Below are positions 9,001 to 12,160 of a stretch of DNA of 12,160 nt, piece after piece. Source of the DNA: an uncultured Clostridia bacterium (lineage in GTDB: Bacteria > Bacillota > Clostridia > UBA1381); contig CAJTUY010000050.1 of NCBI GenBank assembly GCA_910579415.1, positions 1 to 12,160 on the forward strand, written 5' to 3'. The notes under the pieces were generated by a model. It worked only from the letters and a program-made list of their open reading frames with translations. It did not search any database and was not told where the DNA came from. A program made the position numbers and the translations under genes. Position 1 is the first letter of the stretch. Every line of letters starts with the position of its first letter.

Positions 9001-9860
9001 GCGAAGCAGTTGGTATTATTGCGGCTCAGTCAATCGGTGAGCCTGGTACACAGCTTACAATGCGTACCTTCCATGCCGGCGGTGTTGCTTCGGGCAGCGA
9101 TATTACTCAGGGTCTTCCCCGTGTCGAGGAATTGTTTGAGGCAAGAAAGCCTAAGGGTCTTGCAATAATTTCAGAAATCGGCGGAACTGTTACGGTTAAT
9201 GATTCAAAACGTAAAAGAGAGGTTATTGTCCGGAATGATGAATCTGGCGAGGCAAAAACCTATACAATTCCTTACGGTTCAAGCATAAAAGTTCATGACG
9301 GTGATGTTATTGAAGCAGGCGACGAGCTGACAGTCGGTTCTGTAAACCCGAATGATATTCTTCATATCAAGGGTCCCCGCGCAGTACAGGGATATATTTC
9401 GCGTGAGGTTCAGAGAACTTACCGTATGCAGGGTGTTGACATCAATGATAAGCACGTTGAGGTTATCACGCGTCAGATGCTTCGTAAGGTTCGTGTTGAA
9501 GAAGCAGGACAGACAGACTTGCTTATAGGTTCTCTTATTGATAAGTTTGAACTTGAAGAAGCAAATGACAGAGTAAGAGAAAACGGCGGTACAGAATTTG
9601 CAACTGCATCACCTGTACTTCTTGGTATTACAAAAGCGTCACTTGCAACAGATTCCTTCCTGTCGGCAGCGTCCTTCCAGGAAACAACAAAGGTTCTTAC
9701 AGATGCGGCTATCAAGGGTAAGGTTGACCCGCTTCTCGGTCTTAAAGAAAATGTTATTATCGGTAAGCTTATTCCGGCAGGTACGGGTATGAGTATGTAT
9801 AAAGATATTAACATCACTATTAACGGCGAGGAAGTTAAGGAAAAGGAAAAAGCAGAATAA
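6057..9860 (+). CDS. rpoC: DNA-directed RNA polymerase beta' subunit
   Basis: Catalytic beta' subunit (1267 aa), partner of the upstream rpoB. The zinc ribbon has Cys60, Cys62, Cys75 and Cys78. The Mg-binding NADFDGDQMAVH motif is at 447-458 (Asp449, 451, 453). The start of the bridge-helix region is PIFMMADSGARGSVNQIRQL (791-810), followed by GLMADTQGR. The trigger-loop region is about 834-870 (EYFISSHGARKGLTDTALRT). The second zinc site is Cys884, Cys958, Cys965 and Cys968. The C-terminal anchor includes SLATDSFLSAASFQETTKVL. All catalytic and zinc residues are intact. Compared with B. subtilis RpoC as recalled (1199 aa), the stretch between GSYYLTL (498-504) and DEALLAY (610-616) is about 85 residues longer, while a region near 655-690 is about 20 shorter, which accounts for the length. 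The extra segment is charged and in frame. Transcription ends at the terminator that begins 8 nt after the stop. Confidence 0.98.
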   Translation: MLEFNSFEAIKIGLASPETILGWSHGEVTKPETINYRTLKPEKDGLFCEKIFGPTKDWECHCGKYKKIRFKGKICERCGVEVTKAKVRRERMGHIALATPVSHIWYFKGVPSSMGLIIDISPRQLEKVLYFAAYIVTDPGGTGLMQNQILSETEYREAYEKYGNKFTAGMGAEAIKTLLEAIDLEQLSEELKEELEAAQGQKKARIIKRLEIVEAFRISGNRPEWMIMNVIPVIPPELRPMVQLDGGRFATSDLNDLYRRVINRNNRLKRLLELGAPDIIIRNEKRMLQEAVDALINNGRRGRTVTGPGNRPLKSLSDLLKGKQGRFRQNLLGKRVDYSGRSVIVVGPEMKIYQCGLPKEMAIELFKPFVMKELVSRGLAHNIKSAKRMVERTKPEVWDVLEDVIKEHPVLLNRAPTLHRLGIQAFEPRLVEGRALKLHPLVCTAYNADFDGDQMAVHVPLSPEAQAEARFLMLSANNLLKPQDGHPVTVPTQDMILGSYYLTLLKEHYDRIIDSVLDDEPKLSVLLEKLSEKEQEDTVLYDESAPIKSFSDIKEALKYVRELPEVAMNETEIHANPITLALAKKSLIISVKGLIDEVKKIVIKKYTSFDEALLAYDNGEVTLHERILVEVRKQINGEHRSKLIGTTVGRIIFNNNIPQNLGFVDRTNPENEFLLEVDFIVEKKMLGKIIDRCIRVCGTSETAEVLDRIKATGYKYSTRGAITVAVSDIEVPEKKKEILANAEKEVENIMQMYLSGLLTNDERYLQTIKVWSKASGEVTDAMMEHLGEFNPIFMMADSGARGSVNQIRQLAAMRGLMADTQGRTVEIPIRANFREGLNVLEYFISSHGARKGLTDTALRTADSGYLTRRLVDVSQDVIVREIDCGTTEGEWVTEITDGKESIEPLYDRIVGRTAMEDIVNPETGKVIVNGGELISDVQASELINAGITKVYIRSVMSCKSKIGVCAKCYGTNLATGELVNVGEAVGIIAAQSIGEPGTQLTMRTFHAGGVASGSDITQGLPRVEELFEARKPKGLAIISEIGGTVTVNDSKRKREVIVRNDESGEAKTYTIPYGSSIKVHDGDVIEAGDELTVGSVNPNDILHIKGPRAVQGYISREVQRTYRMQGVDINDKHVEVITRQMLRKVRVEEAGQTDLLIGSLIDKFELEEANDRVRENGGTEFATASPVLLGITKASLATDSFLSAASFQETTKVLTDAAIKGKVDPLLGLKENVIIGKLIPAGTGMSMYKDINITINGEEVKEKEKAE

Positions 9861-9867
9861 AAAAATC

Positions 9868-9897
9868 GGCTGCTGCGTTTTACGCAGCGGCCTTTTT
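9868..9897 (+). terminator. Intrinsic terminator of the rpoBC operon
   Basis: GGCTGCTGCGT (9868-9878) pairs with ACGCAGCGGCC (9882-9892) as an 11-bp GC-rich stem with one U-G pair and a TTT loop, followed by TTTTT (9893-9897). It begins 8 nt after the rpoC stop. The next promoter starts 13 nt later, so trpB2 is separated from rpoBC. Confidence 0.9.
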
Positions 9898-9909
9898 AAT
9901 AAAAAAGTA

Positions 9910-9938
9910 TTGACATCCGTAAATATTAGTGGTATTAT
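9910..9938 (+). promoter_or_regulatory. Sigma-A promoter of the T-box/trpB2 transcript
   Basis: Consensus TTGACA (9910-9915), a 17-nt spacer and TATTAT (9933-9938), with an extended TGG just before the -10. Initiation is expected near 9945. This looks like a strong constitutive promoter, consistent with control being left to the T-box attenuator downstream. Confidence 0.85.
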
Positions 9939-9944
9939 ATATAT

Positions 9945-10217
9945 AATTTAATATTGCAACAAACTGTTGAGACAGAAAAAAATCAGATAAAAATTCTTCA
10001 AGCGAGCGGATTATGGTGTGAGTTCCGCAGAATTCTCTGAATAATATGGACTGTCGAGGGCGGCGTTAAATGCGCTGACGTAGGACTCGCGTAAGAAGTC
10101 GGAGATATGAAGGTATCTCGCAGAGGAGCTTTCAAAAGCTTGAAACAAGGTGGCACCGTGAAAATGTATTTTCACCCTTGATTTGTATATGGAATTTATG
10201 CAAATCAGGGGTTTTTT
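9945..10217 (+). ncRNA. T-box riboswitch, tRNA-Trp type
   Basis: A leader RNA that reads the charging state of a tRNA and decides between terminator and antiterminator. Stem I: basal helix GACAG (9971-9975) with CTGTC (10051-10055); upper helices TCAGA (9983-9987) with TCTGA (10036-10040) and ATTCT (9993-9997) with AGAAT (10029-10033); apical module AGCGAG (10001-10006) and GGTGTGAG (10015-10022), the tRNA-elbow contact of long T-boxes. The specifier is TGG (10047-10049) followed by A, i.e. the Trp codon. Stem III is GAGATA/TATCTC (10102-10119). The T-box core is AAGGTGGCACCGTG (10147-10160). Antiterminator: CAAGG (10146-10150) with CCTTG (10176-10180), and GTGAAAA with TTTTCAC, leaving the bulge TGGCACC. 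TGGC implies discriminator G73, which is what bacterial tRNA-Trp carries. Stem II is not resolved by eye. Uncharged tRNA-Trp should allow read-through into trpB2. Confidence 0.95.
10175..10217 (+). terminator. T-box regulated terminator
   Basis: CCCTTGATTTG (10175-10185) pairs with CAAATCAGGGG (10201-10211), 11 bp with one U-G, extended by a few AU pairs in the loop, followed by T6 (10212-10217). Bases 10175-10180 also belong to the antiterminator, so the two structures exclude each other, as a T-box switch requires. Confidence 0.93.
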
Positions 10218-10230
10218 GTTGTAATAGAGA

Positions 10231-10237
10231 AAGGAGG
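10231..10237 (+). other. Orphan Shine-Dalgarno-like sequence between T-box and trpB2
   Basis: AAGGAGG sits just after the T-box terminator, but no ATG, GTG or TTG occurs at a usable distance; the frame downstream soon meets TAA. trpB2 uses its own site near 10297. The sequence could be a remnant of a lost leader gene or a ribosome standby site; chance is also possible. Confidence 0.4.
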
Positions 10238-10308
10238 ACAATAATATAAAGGAGCCGCTGTCAGCAATATATTGATGACCGTAAAAAAATAAGAAAGGAA
10301 GTATAAAA

Positions 10309-11682
10309 ATGTCAGAAAACAAAATACCCTATAAAATATATTTAGAAGAACAGGAAATGCCGAAGGCTTGGTACAATGTACGTGCAGATATGAAAAATAA
10401 ACCTGCCCCGTTACTTAATCCGGGAACGCATGAACCAATGAAAGCAGAGGAACTTGCAGGAGTATTCTGTGAAGAGCTTATAAAGCAGGAGCTTGATGAC
10501 ACAACTCCTTATTTTGAAATTCCTGAGGAAATCAGAGATTTCTATAAGATGTACAGACCATCACCGCTTGTACGCGCATACTGTCTTGAAAAGAAGCTTA
10601 ACACACCTGCAAAAATTTATTATAAGTTTGAAGGTAACAATACCAGCGGAAGCCATAAGTTAAATTCGGCTATTGCTCAGGCGTACTATGCTAAACAGCA
10701 AGGTCTTAAAGGAGTAACGACAGAAACAGGAGCAGGGCAGTGGGGAACAGCGCTGTCAATGGCATGTTCATATTTTGACCTTGACTGTAAGGTATATATG
10801 GTAAAGGTTTCATATGAACAAAAGCCGTTCCGCCGCGAGGTAATGCGTACTTACGGCGCATCGGTAACACCTTCTCCATCACCGGAAACGGAAGTAGGTA
10901 AGAAAATTTTAGCTGAATTTCCGGGAACGACAGGCAGTCTTGGCTGCGCGATTTCAGAAGCGGTAGAAGCTGCAACGACAAGAGAAGGTTATCGCTATGT
11001 ACTTGGAAGCGTGCTTAATCAGGTGCTTCTTCATCAGTCGGTAATCGGACTGGAAACAAAAGCGGCTCTTGATAAATACGGAATTAAGCCTGATATAATT
11101 ATCGGCTGTGCAGGCGGCGGTTCAAATCTCGGCGGACTGATTTCACCGTTTATGGGCGAAAAGCTGAGAGGCGAAGCGGATTATAGAATTATAGCGGTAG
11201 AACCTGCGTCATGTCCGAGCTTTACAAGAGGAAAATATGCATATGATTTCTGTGATACGGGAATGGTTTGTCCGCTTGCGAAGATGTATACTCTCGGCAG
11301 CAGCTTTATACCTGCTGCAAACCACGCAGGAGGATTGCGTTATCACGGTATGAGTTCTACACTTTCTCAGCTTTATGCGGATGGTCTTATGGAAGCAACC
11401 TCTGTAAAGCAGACGGAAGTTTTTGAAGCCGCTGAATATTTTGCAAGAGTTGAAGGTATTCTTCCTGCGCCTGAAAGCAGTCATGCAATAAGAGTGGCAA
11501 TTGACGAGGCTAAAAAGTGTAAGGAAACAGGCGAAGAAAAGACAATAGTGTTCGGTCTTACAGGAACGGGTTATTTTGATATGGTTGCATATGAAAGATT
11601 CCATGACGGTGAGATGTCCGACTATATTCCGACAGACGAGGAAATTAAGGCTTGTACCGATAAGCTTCCTGTTGTTGAATAA
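10309..11682 (+). CDS. trpB: TrpB2-type tryptophan synthase beta chain (PLP enzyme)
   Basis: PLP-dependent enzyme that condenses indole with L-serine to give L-tryptophan; cytoplasmic. It is 457 aa, longer than canonical TrpB1 (about 400), with the N-terminal extension and motifs of the TrpB2 branch (COG1350-like). Features: PSPLVRA (84-90), the PLP lysine Lys117 in SGSHKLNSA, catalytic Glu139 in ETGAGQWG (22 residues after the lysine, as in Salmonella K87/E109), the cofactor-phosphate loop GCAGGGSN (266-273), a C-terminal half with HAGGLRYHG (339-347), and GLTGTG (416-421). The start ATG has GGA at 10297-10299. No trpA or other trp genes adjoin it, so it stands alone behind its own Trp T-box. 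The simplest role is indole salvage or an auxiliary tryptophan synthase. Some TrpB2 proteins are thought not to bind TrpA, so a related serine or indole reaction is possible. Key residues are intact. Confidence 0.93.
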   Translation: MSENKIPYKIYLEEQEMPKAWYNVRADMKNKPAPLLNPGTHEPMKAEELAGVFCEELIKQELDDTTPYFEIPEEIRDFYKMYRPSPLVRAYCLEKKLNTPAKIYYKFEGNNTSGSHKLNSAIAQAYYAKQQGLKGVTTETGAGQWGTALSMACSYFDLDCKVYMVKVSYEQKPFRREVMRTYGASVTPSPSPETEVGKKILAEFPGTTGSLGCAISEAVEAATTREGYRYVLGSVLNQVLLHQSVIGLETKAALDKYGIKPDIIIGCAGGGSNLGGLISPFMGEKLRGEADYRIIAVEPASCPSFTRGKYAYDFCDTGMVCPLAKMYTLGSSFIPAANHAGGLRYHGMSSTLSQLYADGLMEATSVKQTEVFEAAEYFARVEGILPAPESSHAIRVAIDEAKKCKETGEEKTIVFGLTGTGYFDMVAYERFHDGEMSDYIPTDEEIKACTDKLPVVE

Positions 11683-11693
11683 AGAAAGCAAAG

Positions 11694-11715
11694 AAGGCTG
11701 TCATATGACAGCCTT
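11694..11715. terminator. Perfect palindrome after trpB2, probable terminator
   Basis: AAGGCTGTCA (11694-11703), TA, TGACAGCCTT (11706-11715) form a fully symmetric 22-bp hairpin starting 12 nt after the trpB2 stop. On the plus strand the U-tract is poor (CCCTG follows, then TTT), so termination may be partial. On the minus strand the following sequence is U-rich. Being a perfect palindrome, it could instead be a protein operator. Confidence 0.55.
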
Positions 11716-11721
11716 CCCTGT

Positions 11722-11732
11722 TTAAAACGTGT
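11722..11732 (+). repeat. Direct repeat copy 1 (TTAAAACGTGT)
   Basis: This 11-nt sequence recurs exactly at 11805-11815, where it carries the CGT -10 of the ECF promoter. Copy 1 has no clear AACC element at the same spacing (GCCTT is the nearest), so it is either a weak second ECF promoter, a decayed duplicate, or coincidence. Confidence 0.5.
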
Positions 11733-11790
11733 AGTAGATGTATTATAACATATTGATTTTAAAAAGCAAAGAAAAATTTGAATTTAATGC

Positions 11791-11815
11791 AACCTTTTGG
11801 CAGGTTAAAACGTGT
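11791..11815 (+). promoter_or_regulatory. ECF-sigma-type promoter, probably autoregulatory
   Basis: The -35 element TGCAACCTTTT has its AAC at 11791-11793, and the -10 CGT is at 11811-11813, 17 nt apart. This AAC...CGT layout is the usual signature of ECF-dependent promoters, and such genes often drive their own promoter. It lies about 58 nt upstream of the ECF start, with repeat copy 2 (TTAAAACGTGT, 11805-11815) spanning its -10. No convincing sigma-A promoter was seen in the same gap. Confidence 0.75.
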
Positions 11816-11871
11816 TATAAATGAAGGGGTAAAAATACGCAGAAAAACAGCGTAAAAATGGAGGGGGATTT

Positions 11872-12160
11872 ATGACAGAAGAAATATCACGTACGGACAC
11901 TTCTTCTGAGGAAATCATTCGCAAGTATTTTAATACGGTATACCGTCTTGCAATTACGCAGACGGGTAATATGAGTATGGCGGAGGACGTAACACAGGAA
12001 GTATTTTTAAAATATATCCAGACAAAAAAAATTTTCCGTTCCGATGAACATATAAAGGCATGGCTTATACGCGTAACAATAAATTGTGCGCGGAGCATAT
12101 TCCGTTCATCATGGTTTCGGACAAGCGTACCGCTTGAAGAGGAAATTTCATTTGATATTC
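11872..12160 (+). CDS. ECF-family RNA polymerase sigma factor, 5' part only
   Basis: The first 96 residues of a sigma-70 family ECF factor; the frame is still open at the window end. The start ATG is preceded by GGAGGGGG (11860-11867). Region 2.1 is about 20-33 (FNTVYRLAITQTGN), region 2.2, which binds the beta' clamp, is about 36-50 (MAEDVTQEVFLKYIQ), and regions 2.3/2.4, which melt and read the -10, are about 60-83 (HIKAWLIRVTINCARSIF). After that comes PLEEEISFD, the linker towards region 4, which lies outside the window. It competes for the RNA polymerase core encoded upstream by rpoBC. Its own promoter carries an ECF signature, implying positive autoregulation. An anti-sigma factor gene would be expected downstream but cannot be seen. 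The subgroup and the inducing signal are unknown. Confidence 0.9.
   Translation, partial: MTEEISRTDTSSEEIIRKYFNTVYRLAITQTGNMSMAEDVTQEVFLKYIQTKKIFRSDEHIKAWLIRVTINCARSIFRSSWFRTSVPLEEEISFDI

Noticed and set aside
10014..10016. TGG in the apical part of stem I as the specifier codon
   Set aside because: This TGG belongs to the conserved apical loop (GGTGTGAG). The true specifier position is in the 3' strand above the basal helix (10047-10049).
10011..10322. 103-codon minus-strand open frame across the T-box leader
   Set aside because: The sequence is explained in detail by T-box RNA structure on the plus strand; the frame is incidental.
11209..11691. 160-codon minus-strand open frame over the trpB2 3' half
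   Set aside because: Antisense to conserved PLP-enzyme sequence, Cys/Ser/Arg-rich as shadow frames are, and with no domain signal.
595..11715. Shared CTGTC...GACAG core in the hairpins at 595-627 and 11694-11715 as a dispersed repeat or uptake sequence
   Set aside because: Only two copies were noticed and both lie at gene ends, where hairpins are expected; flanks and loops differ.
11741..11746. TATTAT as a sigma-A -10 upstream of the ECF gene
   Set aside because: The matching -35 position (CTGTTT) is poor, while an ECF-type promoter closer to the gene has both elements.
11858..11875. 5-codon frame ATG GAG GGG GAT TTA TGA overlapping the ECF start
   Set aside because: It runs through the ribosome binding site of the ECF gene and has no site of its own; the overlap with the ATG looks accidental.
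11805..12098. 97-codon minus-strand open frame near the right edge
   Set aside because: Antisense to the ECF sigma factor, whose region 2 is clear on the plus strand.

Overview
The window reads as part of a chromosome from an anaerobic Firmicute of the class Clostridia. The reasons are the AT-rich composition with strong AGGAGG-type ribosome binding sites, a clostridial surface protein with a stalk domain, an RpoB/RpoC pair of Firmicutes type, a complete T-box leader, and an ECF sigma factor with an AACC/CGT promoter of the kind common in this group. The genus cannot be settled from sequence alone.

Layout. (1) 1-582 (+) is the 3' part of a secreted or surface protein with a PT/PE-rich linker and a C-terminal copper-amine-oxidase-like stalk domain. 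A perfect 14-bp bidirectional terminator (595-627) separates it from the convergent gene. (2) 619-1977 (-) is an RsmF-type rRNA m5C methyltransferase; its start is set by an AGGAG site upstream of the ATG at 1977. (3) 1978-2221 is a divergent intergenic region in which the rpoB promoter and a candidate promoter for the methyltransferase are interleaved, so the two transcripts should overlap head to head. (4) 2222-6019 and 6057-9860 (+) are rpoB and rpoC, the beta and beta' subunits of RNA polymerase, probably one operon, closed by a strong terminator at 9868-9897. (5) 9910-10308 is a sigma-A promoter plus a tRNA-Trp-type T-box riboswitch (UGG specifier, TGGC T-box bulge, antiterminator, terminator) controlling (6) 10309-11682 (+), a stand-alone TrpB2-type tryptophan synthase beta chain. 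(7) 11683-11871 has a palindromic hairpin, an 11-nt direct repeat and an ECF-type promoter, leading into (8) 11872-12160 (+), the 5' part of an ECF sigma factor gene cut by the window end.

How it fits together. The rpoBC unit and the methyltransferase belong to the core machinery of transcription and ribosome maturation. trpB2 is an independent transcription unit that should be made when uncharged tRNA-Trp accumulates, most simply as an indole-salvage or auxiliary tryptophan synthase. The ECF gene probably drives its own promoter. I see no mobile element, CRISPR array, tRNA, rRNA or prophage gene. Nothing here is clearly a new system. The points most worth checking are the roughly 85-residue insertion in RpoC, the isolation of rpoBC from the usual ribosomal-protein genes, the T-box on a solitary trpB2, and the interleaved rpoB/methyltransferase promoters.
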